Assembly: GCF_041146795.1 (NCBI RefSeq)
Contig: NC_135178.1
Span: 4,904,844 to 4,968,843 of the forward strand
Length of the DNA stretch: 64,000 nt
Source: Maylandia zebra
Taxonomy: Eukaryota > Chordata > Actinopteri > Cichliformes > Cichlidae
Direction: 5' to 3'
Position numbers and translations under genes: made by a program. The first letter of the stretch is position 1; every line of letters begins with the position of its first letter. Below the pieces are notes generated by a model. The model saw only the letters and a program-made list of their open reading frames with translations. It did not search any database and was not told the DNA's origin. Shown here one piece after another: positions 39,824 to 51,082 of the stretch.

Positions 39824-41461
39824 TTAAAAAAGCTTCAGTCCACATTTCAGTTTGTTGAGCTCGCTGTTGCTCCAGAGGAGGCCCTCAGCTGGCCGGGCTG
39901 GAGCCGAGGCCCCGGGGATGCTGCTACGTGTCGCGCTGCTCTCCAGCTCCACTGGCTGGTCAAACACAGTCATTATCGAATAATTGTCCACCATGAGGCA
40001 CGACGGGTCGTCCGACTGTCCAGGAACTTTACCAAGGGCATGGTTCTCCCATGTGACATTATCAGTGCACACCTGCCACGGAGAACCTCTGAGGGCAAGT
40101 GCTCTTTCAGCCTGCACGTCTGCCCATTTGCGCTCCTCACTTCTCTCCGAGTCCATCGGTGAGGAGTGTTGCATCTGGTCCAGCAGCATACTCACAGTAT
40201 ATATGGGCTGCTGCTGCTGCAGAGGTGTGCTGGCCTCTGAGCGCTCTGTCTGTGTGTAGATGGAGCAGAGCTGGAACAGCTTCTCTCTGGTTTCCTGAGG
40301 GGGGGGATGCTCCATGTCATCCAGGACTAGCTGGATCAGGTGAGGTGTGCTGATGCAGGGGGCATCCAGACATGCAGAGAGAAGCTGCTGCCACCTCAGC
40401 TTGATGCGGTCGATGAAAATCCTGTCCTTCATTCTGGCTTTCTTCTGCAACCTTGTCTCAAAATGATATTCAAATTTGTTGTTGTTGCAGAGGAAGACTT
40501 CTGAAATCCATGCAGAAATATAGAAACACCTGTGACCGTTGGGCTCTTTGCTGAGCAGCTTCAGTTCCACAAAGAGCTTCTCCAGGAAGAGGTGAATGAA
40601 AGACGAAGAGTTAAGCATCTTTAGCAGGGGCAGCCAAAAGCGCAGGAAGGTTTGTGGGACTCTGGGCTCAGTGGGACTGGCACTGTCAGATGTTGCACAG
40701 CCTAATGCTTCCAGCTGCTCCATGGTAGGAACAAGAAAACCGTCTTCCAGCAGCACATCAATCAACAGCTCCCTGGACTCCAGTGCAAACTGCTTGATCT
40801 CACCCAGCAACGAACTCATGTCTGCTAAGGGGGCCTGCCACAAGCTCTTCCCCTTGTCTTCAGGAGACCCATCATCAAAAGCTTGGTACTGGTCCTTCTG
40901 AAAAGAGATCAGCAGCTCCCGAGCGTTTCTGCAGGCATCCACTTCTTTCTGCCTGGCAACGAGCTGCTCATCGGGGCCTCCTCCCAGCTGTCTGGACCAA
41001 AACTCCTGCTGGAGCCACTCCAGGGCCACCTTACATCCCTTTCGGCACCATTTCAAAGAAGGAAGAGTCCCATGCATGATTTCGTGCCTCAGATCCACCA
41101 CCCACTCGGGGATGTTCAAGTTTCCAGCCAGTTGCCTCAGCGGCCGGGCCTTTCTCCCCTGCTGGCGATCCGTGATAAGATTAACAAATCTTACCAGGGC
41201 CGTCCCGTACATCAGGGTCAAGTCATCTCCGGTAAGCTGTCCGGACCGGTCCCGCACCTGGCAGCGCACGAGGTCTGCTGTGCAGTCCACGGCCACGGGA
41301 AAACTATCAGCGCACCTGGCCCTCCAAGCCGATATCCTCTCTAACGCAAACCTCTGCAGAGAGGAGTCCATCGAGTAAAGGTAGTCCCGAACCTGATCCC
41401 ACTCCGCTTTGTTAAGCCAGGCTACCACATGGCGTGTTTTCTCAAAGCCCTTTTTATTCAT
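39824..41461 (-). CDS. las1l: LAS1-like ribosome biogenesis protein, intronless
   Basis: A single open frame of 545 codons from an ATG with A at -3 (41459-41461) to TAA. It begins MNKKGFEKTRHVVAWLNKAE and holds the HEPN ribonuclease motif R-H-E-I-M-H (RX4H, near residue 130). The C-terminal end is LLWSNSELNKLKCGLKLF. LAS1L cuts pre-rRNA in ITS2 with the NOL9 kinase in the nucleolus and supports 60S subunit maturation. The human protein is roughly 730 residues in many exons, so this copy lacks part of the acidic middle and all introns. No stop or frameshift is seen. It may be a retrogene that stayed open, or the resident gene in a compact form. No poly(A) tail or target duplication is evident. 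Confidence 0.85.
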   Translation of the reverse strand: MNKKGFEKTRHVVAWLNKAEWDQVRDYLYSMDSSLQRFALERISAWRARCADSFPVAVDCTADLVRCQVRDRSGQLTGDDLTLMYGTALVRFVNLITDRQQGRKARPLRQLAGNLNIPEWVVDLRHEIMHGTLPSLKWCRKGCKVALEWLQQEFWSRQLGGGPDEQLVARQKEVDACRNARELLISFQKDQYQAFDDGSPEDKGKSLWQAPLADMSSLLGEIKQFALESRELLIDVLLEDGFLVPTMEQLEALGCATSDSASPTEPRVPQTFLRFWLPLLKMLNSSSFIHLFLEKLFVELKLLSKEPNGHRCFYISAWISEVFLCNNNKFEYHFETRLQKKARMKDRIFIDRIKLRWQQLLSACLDAPCISTPHLIQLVLDDMEHPPPQETREKLFQLCSIYTQTERSEASTPLQQQQPIYTVSMLLDQMQHSSPMDSERSEERKWADVQAERALALRGSPWQVCTDNVTWENHALGKVPGQSDDPSCLMVDNYSIMTVFDQPVELESSATRSSIPGASAPARPAEGLLWSNSELNKLKCGLKLF

Positions 41462-41589
41462 TGTGCGCGCTCCGGACCTCACGCTCAATCTCTCACTCAC
41501 CGGGAAAAGCCGCTCGCCTCACGCAGAGACCACTCGCAGATTTATATGACAGAGGACCGCGTTCAGAGCTTCGAGTTTTACAGTTGCTT

Positions 41590-41602
41590 GTCGCCCAGCA
41601 AC
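41590..41602. promoter_or_regulatory. X-box (RFX site) upstream of LAS1L-like gene
   Basis: gtcgcccagcaac fits the RFX X-box form GTNRCC-N-RGYAAC exactly, about 130 bp upstream of the start codon. A neighbouring aggaaatg (ETS-like core GGAA) lies within 10 bp. It suggests a real promoter rather than random flank. Use is not shown. Confidence 0.45.
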
Positions 41603-41762
41603 CAGGAAATGACGCTAACGTTTTCTTCGGCTTCGTTTGTGGCTGACGTTCACCCTGCGGGCACGCTGACGCCACCTGCTGGATTGGAGGATGGAGCGAT
41701 GGTTCTACAGAGCGCTTATTTACATGATGCTGGTCATAAACGAGCTTTCTTTGGCTATGGTC

Positions 41763-41860
41763 AATGGCGTGTCCAGCGGGGTGGCCTGGGGGGGCACAGG
41801 CCACCCCCCCAACCAGACTGGCCACCCCAGGTGCCACCCCAAAGGCAAAACAATAAAATT
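41763..41860 (+). mobile_element. Solo hAT-like terminus
   Basis: caatggcgtgtccagcgggg, then ggccaccccccc, resembles the terminal inverted repeat of fish hAT elements of the 'CAGTGGCGT' type. The same style of end is at 44131 inverted. I could not pair it with a second end. Confidence 0.4.
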
Positions 41861-42254
41861 CAATCAAATATCAAATGTCCGATTATGTTTTCACGGTGAC
41901 GCTCAGATATCCGAGTGTAAGTGAATGCAGCATCGGCTTCTGCGCTATGTGCATCACGTTAGCAAAGGTAGGAGAGCCAAGCACGAAAGACGTCACTGCA
42001 GGAAACAATTTTTCGGTGAAAGAAAATGAGGACAGAATAAATGTCCCGGTAAGTAATATTAAGTTTGTTGAGTTTAGTAAACTTCGGCGAAATTAGAATA
42101 CCAAGGAAAAAATAACACTTAAAGAATTATTGCAGCCGTGGAATATTTCAGACAGTATGCTACAGAGGGGAGCTAACATAAGAGTTATGAGTTATAAGAT
42201 GTAATCTAAGTCGTAACATTGCTGTATGGAGCTGCAGATTTGGTTGCAGGTTAA

Positions 42255-43494
42255 CATAGCTGGACTGGCCATCGGGCTTATTTGACTTATTTTTTATTTT
42301 TTTTGTAACGGCATGAACAATGAGAGGTGGTGGATTGGCCAGATGCAGGTCGATGTGTAGAAATAACTCCGTTGTTTGGTGGTGGCTATGGCGGGGCTTC
42401 CACAGAGGCAGCAGGTGGATGAGGGAAGGGGAGGCAGGAGGAGAGCCCCGAGGCAGCCGCCAGTCCGAGTGTCAGGTGAACTGAACTTCAGGTAAGAAGT
42501 TATGACCTGCAGTCTATCTGGGTCAGATATGAACTAAGTTTAGGTGGAGTTTATTTTCGTTGTGCTGACTTTTTACTGTCAGTTGCAATAACTCATACTG
42601 CGTTCTAGCCAGCTTGGAGTTTTTATACAGCTGTTCGGTTGCTATGATGTTACTGATAGTGAACTTTATTTTATTCATAAGGTTAGTTAGTAGAGTTGCC
42701 AACGGCTCCTTAAAAAAATGGAATGGTCCCTCAATCAGAGAAAATATTACACGTTTCGTATTGAGCTGAGAAGAGACGCAGTTTGTCCCGAACTTCAGCT
42801 AGAATGGAAAAAGACACAAAGCTGGATTTATTCTGTCTTTACGCTGCACAGCTGCCTCTTCTCTCATCCTCCCTCTCCTGTTGCTACTTCAATCATGAAA
42901 CTGATCGATGATCAGCTGATCGGCTTTTCTCTCTTGTTTGTTTATCGCCCACTTTGCGCCAGAAAGACGAAACCAGCAGATGTCGCGCTAAACAACAGCA
43001 GCACGTTTAAGCTTGATCGGCTGTTGTTAGAATTTATTTAATATTAATTTCTAGTATCAGCTGATGTTTGCTGGAGCCACAGCTGTAAAGCTGCTGGTCA
43101 TGATGTCGGTTTGGATATCTGGTGAGAGGGAAACGTGAAGACCACCCACCAGGATCCTTTTTTATGTAGCTGACAGCTGGTAACTGTGCAGGGGCGGGTC
43201 TAGCAAAGTTTTGCCAGGGGGCCAGGTAGGGCATTAACAGGGAAAGGGGGCACAAAGAAATACTTTTCTTTCCTATTCTCATTTAAAATATCTAGCTTTT
43301 ATTAAATAATTATCTAAATCTTACAACCAAAGTTTTTATCTGACGTAAAATGTATAGAAATCATACATATACCAAAAAGACTGTACATCACTGTCACAAC
43401 AAGGTTTGTTTTCATTCAAAGGCTTTATGGCTTTAATACCTGGTGGGTCGGTCTGTAGTCAAAATGCCTGATTTTCTGTCCCAGTCCAGCCCTG
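42255..43494. mobile_element. hAT-like element A (termini ...CTGGACTGG)
   Basis: The left end catagctggactggcc and the right end (other strand) cagggctggactggg are inverted matches. Flanks are caggttaa (42247-42254) and caggttat (43495-43502), an 8-bp target duplication with one mismatch. No transposase frame. Its right end lies inside element B. Confidence 0.6.
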
Positions 43495-44131
43495 CAGGTT
43501 ATACTGGCAGTGTCACCATGCCAGCTGAATGTATTTCATCATCAGCCAGTGTTGTTCTTTATCAATATTACCAAAGTTTACCATAAGGCAGCATAGAAAG
43601 TATTTACTTGCTTTCAGGTTTTATTCAAATATTAGTCTTTTCAGTTGTTTCTCCACTTTTTTCCTGTTTCAAAATCAAACACCAGTTTGTGAGAAGATTA
43701 TCTTCTTTTTTTAACAGGCAGAGAAAGTTTTGCATTGGAATGGCTAATTTGTCAATTGTTTGCTACAAATGTTCGTATTTTAATATTCAAAAATGTTTTT
43801 GCCCAAAACATATGTGCAGTATATGTCAGTAAAAATACTATGCAAATATTGCTGTCCTTGAATGCTGAGTAAACACTGACAAAGCACTGATTGTATCTCT
43901 TGTACTTTATCAACGCAGTATCTAAAAACTTTGCACCGTAGTGGTTAAAATCTCATTCTAATAAGAGTTAAAAGTGCATTTGGTTATTAGGTTTATAGGA
44001 TTATTGAATTATGGTTAAGGGTTGGTAGAATTTTTTTTTAAAACATTATCTGCCAATTAAATCTGCCACCCTTCTCCAAATCTGTGCCCCTACCTGGCCC
44101 CCCCAACAAAAATTTTCTAGATACGCCACTG
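43189..44131. mobile_element. hAT-like element B (termini CAG.GGCG..TCTAG)
   Basis: The left end caggggcgggtctagcaaag and the right end (other strand) cagtggcgtatctagaaaat are inverted matches, and the inverted similarity continues through ggccaggtaggg. Flanks are taactgtg (43181-43188) and tacctgtg (44132-44139), 7 of 8 matching. The right flank is also the start of duplicated segment copy 2. The middle (43503-44060) is AT-rich without a protein. Confidence 0.65.
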
Positions 44132-44512
44132 TACCTGTGTAGTTGGTGCACTGTCCCACAACATCACTCATGCTCAAGATTTACACAGGGCCAGATACCT
44201 ACATTCAAGCTACCTTCTCGTAACAGCACAGTGATACAGAATTTTAGGATTTGTTTTAATAATGCACAAAAGTATTACAACTTAAGTCTTAAAAATGTTA
44301 ATCAAGAAACTGGGTTTTATGACGTGCAGCATGTCATAGCACGTAAAGCACGTGCAGTGCTTTAATTTGCTTCTCTTGCTATCTATGCATTTTTTCTCAG
44401 TAGCCGATTTCTGATACCTTCACAGGTGTTGAATAAACAAATGTTTGACCCTCACACAGAGCGGCTGTGCACGTCAAATAATGAGAAGTGCCACAACTTC
44501 CAATGTGTTAAT

Positions 44513-44784
44513 AATGGACTGGATTTATATAGCGCTTTTCAAGGCACCCAAAGCGCTTTACAATGCCACTATTCAGTCACTGGTGAAGGCAACTACGGTT
44601 GTAGCCACAGCTGCCCTGGGGCAGACTGACAGAAGCGAGGCTGCCATATCGCGCCATCACCAGTAGGCGGTAGGGTAAAGTGTCTTGCCCAAGGACACAA
44701 CGACCAGGACAGAGAGCCCAGGGATCGAACCGGCAACCTTCCGGTTACAGATGTGCTTCCCAACTCCCTGAGCCACAGTTGCCC
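44513..44784 (+). repeat. Fish dispersed repeat (tatatagcgcttttcaagg type), full length
   Basis: Starts aatggactggatttatatagcgc and ends cctgagccacagttgccc. Near the 3' end gggatcgaaccggcaaccttcc resembles a tRNA B-box read in reverse, as in tRNA-like SINE-type repeats. Its absence from segment copy 1 shows the exact insertion limits. Confidence 0.85.
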
Positions 44785-45025
44785 TCAACTTCACTTGCAG
44801 CACAGGTGGTGGACTTTAAAGAAGGGTAACAAGATTGAATACACGGTTGTGCAACAATGCTGATGAAGTGAAGAAGCTTCTCGGATGAGAGGTGAAACGT
44901 CTTCAAGCAACTTAAAGAAGTCCAGATGCTTTTCTTTACAAGCTCCTTTGACTACGATGACCTGAATGACTGAGAACCTTCACAGACAACAATGCTGATT
45001 CTGTAGTTTATTGTATGACACCGTT

Positions 45026-45229
45026 ATGTTTCCTTTACATGAACTGTGGGCAGTAGTAGCACTGATGTTGGTCGCTATGGTATTTGTAACTGTGGGTGTT
45101 CCTGTAGGGCTACGCGTGAGAATTCACAAATGTGCTGTTGCAACTTCCTCAAAAGCTGCAGTTGCTGCAGCCTCTGAGAAATGCTCACAGATTGATAGGT
45201 ATGTTATGGAGCCTCGCAAGGCACATTGA
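45026..45229 (+). CDS. Small hydrophobic open frame, second copy
   Basis: 67 codons, identical to 20126-20329, with the same hydrophobic segment and basic boundary. Carried along by the segment duplication. Function unknown and possibly not expressed. Confidence 0.2.
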   Translation: MFPLHELWAVVALMLVAMVFVTVGVPVGLRVRIHKCAVATSSKAAVAAASEKCSQIDRYVMEPRKAH

Positions 45230-45821
45230 AGAAAAAAAATTTGAACATGTATTTTGCGAGATGAAGATAGTGCTCAGTGGCAGGGGAAACACTCGTGGCT
45301 AGGTGTACTTTGATCTGGTGGTCTTTGTTGCATTCATTAACAACCAGCTGCAGTACTCTGTACAGCTTTACAGATACTGATGGAAGCATGATAAATGCAA
45401 AGAAAAAAACTCTCAAGATCTTGCGAAACATTTGTGGGATCTTGCAAAAGTAAGTTTTGACAGAATTTGTTCTGTTTAGTGTGGTGCACAATAGCAATTT
45501 TCTAAGATCACACTTTAGCAATAAATTGACTTTGTGAAGTCCTTTATCATTCTTATTGTCATGGGCATATCCTATTATCTTTTTTCTATACATTAGATTT
45601 TATTTGTTGTCCCGTATACCAATTTGTCATTCTTTGTGAAATGCTGATGTAATTTCATAAAACAGTTCTATGCAAAACATGCATGCTACTTTCATGCTGC
45701 ACATTCTACAACAAACACTTATTTTGTCGTGAATAAAACTTATAACTAAAAAATTAAAAAACAACCCTCTTAAGGTAAGGAAATCACAAAAAGTTTAATC
45801 TATGCCTCTGGACATACATAT

Positions 45822-45990
45822 TGTCAGTGGAAGAAACTCATCCATCCTCCTGACCCGCTTCTTGAAGATGGGAATCACCACCTCGGTCCGCCAATCCAGA
45901 GGTACCCCTAATCTCCATGCAACATTGTAGAAACGTGTCAACCAGGACAGCCCTATAACATCCAGAGCCTTCAGTTACTCATGGCAAACC
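45822..45990 (-). mobile_element. Rex1-type LINE fragment
   Basis: The plus strand carries ggaatcaccacctcggtccgcc, gtcaaccaggacagccctata and catccagagccttcag, the reverse complement of the Rex1-like RT region also seen at 29914-30250. Truncated at both ends. Confidence 0.65.
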
Positions 45991-46149
45991 TTTTCCACCC
46001 CAAGGAGTTGTAGTTTATTACAATAAAAACAGTCAAAACAGCACTGGTCAGATGGCAACAAGAATTAAAATATTACAATATAAAAATAAATGCTAAAAAT
46101 AAAATTCTAGAAAGAATTCATGATGCACGAGAATGTGTGAGAATACAGA

Positions 46150-46460
46150 TGGGGACCTCTGCCAGGCGCTCCAAGTGCACCCTCACGTTTAGGCACCCCA
46201 GATCTGTCCAACATCCTTTCCTACGACCTGATCCAACGCACCACCAGGTGTTCATCAGTTGACAGCTCAGCATCTCTCTTCACCCAACTCTCCAGAACAT
46301 ACAGCCACAGATCTGATGATATGATTACAAATTCAATGACTGTTCTCGCCTCTATGCAGATGCTCCATGTTTATCTCTGTAAGAAAGTTGTGGAGGAGAA
46401 TCTGTTCCTGTGTGGTGTGTGATCGTAAGCTCTGGATTTTCCTGTCGAACTTACCTTTAC
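46150..46460. repeat. Unclassified dispersed repeat
   Basis: Words such as ccaagtgcaccctcacgttt, aggcaccccagatctgtcc and ccaggtgttcatcagttgacagctcagc are of a kind I recall as frequent in cichlid and other percomorph sequence. No intact frame. It ends where the LINE begins. Confidence 0.4.
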
Positions 46461-49400
46461 AATGGAGATTCACCCTATAGCTGTCAGTGATCATGGTCCT
46501 GTATCTTTAACACTAATGCACAAGAATAATACTACGCCAAGAAAAAACTGGAGATTTAATATATCACTACTTAAAGATGAAGACTTTATTAAATATTTTA
46601 AAAAAGAGTGGACTTCATATTTGGACTATAATGACACTCCCGAAACATCAGCTTCTGTTCTATGGGAAGCAGGGAAAGCTGTGATGAGAGGTAAAATAAT
46701 TTCTTTCTCATCACATAAAAAGAAAAAAGAAAACAAAAATATTCAGGAAAAAAACATCAAATCACTAGAAGAAGCCTACGCGTCCCACCAAGATCAGGAA
46801 ACATTGAACAAAATATGCAAAACAAAACTAGAATTAAATGAGATAATTGATAAAAAAAAAAAAATTCTTAGTACAAAGACTACACCTACAAAATTATGAA
46901 CATGGTAATAAATCCGGTCAATTTCTAGCAAACCAGCTAAAAATAAATAAAGAAAAAACAACTATATGTGCTGTTCAAGATTCATCTGGGAACACAATAT
47001 ATGAACCGATACAAATAAACAGCATTTTCAGGGATTTCTATAAAATGTTGTATTCACCACAAATAAACCCATCTAAAAAAGAAATTGATCAGTTTTTGGA
47101 CAACATAGCTCTTCCAAAATTATTGGACACTCAAGCAATGGCACTGGATTCACCACTGACACCAGGTGAACTCCAGGAAGTCCTGATAAGTATGCCCAAT
47201 AATAAGGCTCCAGGTCCAGACGGCTTTCCTGCAGAATTCTACAAAGAATTCTGGTCGATTCTAGCACCAGTTTTCTACAGAACGTTGTTGGAAATTAAAG
47301 AAAAGGGCAGACTTCCATCAAATATGAATTCTGCAAACATTAATCTCCTGCTAAAACCAGGCAAAGACCCTGTATATCCCTCAAGCTATCGTCCAATATC
47401 CCTTATAAATGTAGACCTTAAAATAATCTGCAAAGCTCTCTCAAAGAGACTGGAGAAAATAACCCCCCTCTAAATTCATCCTGACCAAACTGGTTTCATA
47501 AAAGGTAGGCACTCATCAACAAATACACGTAGATTACTTAATTTGATAGACTACTCATACAGTAAAAACCTAGAAACTACAATATTCTCTTTAGACGCAG
47601 AAAAAGCATTTGACAGAGTTAACTGGAAATTTCTATTTGCAACTTTACACAAATTTGGTTTTGGATCCTCTTTCATAAACTGGTTAAAATATTATATAAT
47701 TCCCCAACAGCTTGTGTTAGAACAAATGACCAGACATCCTCCAGCTTCTGTCTCTTGAGGGGCACCAGGCAGGGATGCCCACTCTCCCCTTCACTGTTTG
47801 CAATTTTTATTGAACCACTAGCAGCAGCAATTAGACAGAATTCAGTAATTAAGGGCATAAAATGCAAGAACGTGGAACATAAAATCAGCCTTTATGCGGA
47901 TGATGTGTTACTCTTTCTCCAAAATTCACAAACCAATATCTCTGGGGTGATTGAATTGATAAACTCTTTTGCAAGAATATCAGATTACTCAATTAAATGG
48001 TCAAAATCTACAGTCCTACCGATTAATTGCTCCCTCCATAATTCCTCTTCTACACCACTGCAATCAGGAAATATAAAATATTTAGGTATTAATGTTTCTC
48101 CCAAGCTTGCAGATCTAACTAAATTAAACCATATCCCACTTTTAAAGAAGGTAGAAGATGATCTGGCTAGATGGAAATGTCTACCCATATCACTCATGGG
48201 AAGGGTTGCCGCTATAAAAATGATGGTCTTACCAAAAATAAATTATTTATTCTCAATGATCCCAACTAAACCGCCACAAGATCAGGTTCAGATCTCTAGA
48301 TTCATGTATGTCCAAATTCCTTTGGAAAAATAAACCCCCATGTATAAGCTTAAAAACACTACAAAAGACCAAGGATAAAGGAGGACTAGAACTGCCTAAC
48401 TTTCAGCACTACTTCTTAGCCAACAGGCTTCAGTTTATCTCAGGATGGCTAAAACATACCCTCTTAGATGAACCTTGGCTAGATGTAGAACAAGCACTTT
48501 GCAATAATCTAGAGATCTCAGACCTACCATTTATCAGCTCAAACATCCAACGACATGAATGCTTTAAAAGCATCAACATCAGCTCTTCTCTGACAGCATG
48601 GTGGGAGTTTCTAACATTGACGGCGTCTTCATTAATCCCATGCAAACGTACACCTATCTGGAACAACCCTGACATATTACAAAACAATAATATGATAAAC
48701 TTTTCAGATTGGAGTGGTAAAGGAATCAAATATTTAGAACATATACTAGAAGGAACAGAATTTATTTCATTTGACAGACTAGTTACACAATATGGGATCA
48801 ACAAGAAAAGATTTTTAGAATATCAACAAATTAAATCCATAGTAAAAAAGAAATTTAAACCGGGTCAAGTTGAACTACAAACACCACCAAGTGTGGTTCA
48901 ATTTCTTACTCTTAAAACCCCCAAATTACTATCCAAAATATACAGAATGCTTTCTAAAACAGATGAATCAATATCACTTCCTATTGCAAAATGGGAAGCG
49001 GATTTATCAGTTAACTTAGACCTAAACTTCTGGTCTCAGATTTGCTTAAAAACCTTTCATCTAATTAGAAATCCCAGTCTTCAATTAATTCAATACAAAA
49101 TATTACATAGAGTGCACTATACAGGTCATCGGATGTTCAAGATGGGCTTTACGTCTACCAACAACTGCTCACACTGCCAAACCAATTCACCGGACAATTA
49201 TATCCACGCTCTTTGGTTCTGTCCACCAGTTCAGAAGTTTTGGTGCGAGATATGTGAAGACTTATCGAAGTGTCTGAAATGTAACATTCCAACTTCCCCC
49301 TTAGTGTGTTTGTTGGGCAGCTTAGATAATGTCACTTCAGAAAAGAATATCGCCCATATGGTTTTCACTACCCTATGCATAGCCAAGAAAACAGTCCTCA

Positions 49401-49530
49401 TGAACTGGAAAAATAAAAATAATCTTAATTCTAACCAATATAGAAATTATCTATTAGATTACATTAGTCTTGATACAGCCTCTGCCACCACATCAGATCA
49501 ATTGCTCTGGGCTCCATCACCTAGTGGGGG
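46461..49530 (+). pseudogene. LINE ORF2 remnant (endonuclease end, reverse transcriptase, C-terminus)
   Basis: Reads in pieces: 46462-46899, 46847-47473, 47543-47758, 47755-48333 and 48308 onward. Breaks are a frameshift at an A-run near 46855, a TAA at 47472 where the intact copy has a leucine codon, and further frameshifts near 47700 and 48290. RT motifs are still visible ([45 protein letters not shown]), as is the C-terminal cysteine/histidine motif (CSHC...H....C). A small deletion at the end (near 49510) removes the normal stop, so the last frame runs into the 3' UTR. Confidence 0.92.
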
Positions 49531-51082
49531 TGGGGGGGTCATAGTTTGGTCCCGCCTTCACTGTTGTGATTGGTGTGGGGGTAGGGACAGGCTTAGGGCG
49601 TCGGGGGGTTCCCCGGAGGCATCTTCCTTGGGGGGCTCAACCCGGGGTAGCGGTCATGTCCGGTTAGGGGCTCTGTTGGCTCTCAGGTGACTGTTTCCTC
49701 GCGGCTGCGTGCAGCGGGGCTAGGGGAGGGTCTGTGCTGACGGACGTGGGTTACTGACCTGGTAGCCTGGCTGCCCCTGGGTGGGTCCGGGATGGGCGTG
49801 AGGTTCTGGGGGCGCTCCGTCTCTGGGCTGGGGCCCGGGCCGGGCCTCGGGGGCTTGAGTCCTGGTTGGTGTGTTGCCGGGGTTGTTGGCGGGTGGGTGC
49901 ATGGGGGCCCATCCCTGGAGCAGGGTGCCGCCGGTGCATCGAGCCACCTGGGGGGCTCTTCAAGTGGTGGGGGAGATTGTCACATCTTGCAGGAACTTTC
50001 CTCTCTTCAGGAACTCTCTCTGCAGGAGGGGGAGATACAGGAGAGGTGGAGGAAGATCTCAGCCTGTGTGTTTATTGTCTTATGTAGTCTGGAAGATGAG
50101 TGGATGGTGGGGTGGGTGCAGTTTTCTCTGTGGTGGGGTTGGGTGGACTGTCCCGGGCTCTGTGGGGCCGGGCGGCGCTGCTGCACTGGGCCCCGGTCTG
50201 GATGGGCCTGGGCCCCCTTTCCCTGGCGGGTCGCGGAGTATGGGGGTGCCTACTGGGGTCAGCGGGGGAGCTGGCCCCAGGGAGGGGTCACTTGCCCCTC
50301 CCTTCCTTCCCTCCCCATCTCCAGCTGCCTCCCTCTTCCCGCTCCACCACAACCACCCACACATGCAGGACCTTGGAGTAGGGGTATGTCACCAGGGTGC
50401 AGAGGAGGCTACCCCCCCCCCCCCCCCCCCTCTGTCCCCTTCTGGCTGCCTCTGCCTCAATTTTATCCCACAACTTAGACATTCACATTACTCACACTCT
50501 CATTACACATACATATAGGATCTTGGGGGTGGGCACGATACACGGAGTCCAAATTACCATCAGGGTGTACACCTCACCCCTGGCGTTGTTGCCCACCTCT
50601 CAATTTTAAATACACGTAGACATTGAGGGCTAGCAGGAGGGACTATGCGCTTACCTGCTGCTCTCTGGCAGGTAGCTCCATGCCCTCCTGGGTTTTAAAT
50701 GCACCTTAGAACACACATGCATCAACACTACAATGAGCGGGTGGAGGGAGGTTTGGAGTCGTCTCTCACCCCCGTTCTCTGCGGCCTGCTGGAGCGGGGG
50801 GGCTAGGTGGAGGAGTTGTCCTTCCGACTGCGGTCTGGAGTGTGGGGCCTTCCTGCTGCTGCGGAGTCGGGGCGGTCTGCCTCCCCCCACCGCAGGGAAA
50901 AGGGTAACACCACCTGGGTCTGGGTGCAGTTCCCCCCTCCAGGGGCAAGGGTACCTAGACCCGGTTCGTAGAGTACGCTTGGGGAGTGTGATCGTGTGTA
51001 CAGCGTCTCTTCATGTCTGTCTCCACGTTGGTTGAGTGTGGAGTAAGTGCATATGAGAGCATGAGGGTGGGAATGGATGTTT
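49531..51082 (+). other. GC-rich LINE 3' UTR, copy 1, first part
   Basis: Very G-rich on the sense strand just after ORF2 (gtgggggtgggggggtc at 49524-49540, more G-runs to 49660), in contrast with the AT-rich ORF. It carries a run of ~20 C (50411-50430). Matches 57620-59148 of the other copy, inverted. Long open frames here come from high GC and low stop density. Confidence 0.85.

Larger units (their letters stand above)
44130..45727 (+). repeat. 1.3-kb duplicated segment, copy 2
   Basis: Near-identical to 19521-20822. Differences are a 14-bp indel (cagtagccgatttc, near 44398), a 272-bp dispersed repeat inserted at 44513, an extra acacgg near 44841, and scattered substitutions. Its left edge coincides with the target duplication of hAT element B. 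Confidence 0.85.

Noticed and set aside
41434-41899. A 156-codon plus-strand frame opposite the LAS1L start.
   Set aside because: It overlaps the LAS1L promoter and a hAT terminus and has no protein resemblance.
44700-44784. A tRNA gene suggested by the B-box-like gggatcgaac word.
   Set aside because: It is part of the dispersed repeat 44513-44784; no A box at the right distance and no cloverleaf seen.
49708-50518. Overlapping 200+ codon frames on the plus strand (and mirror frames at 58171-58882).
   Set aside because: GC-rich LINE 3' UTR with few stops; frames exist in several phases at once and are not conserved between the two LINE copies.
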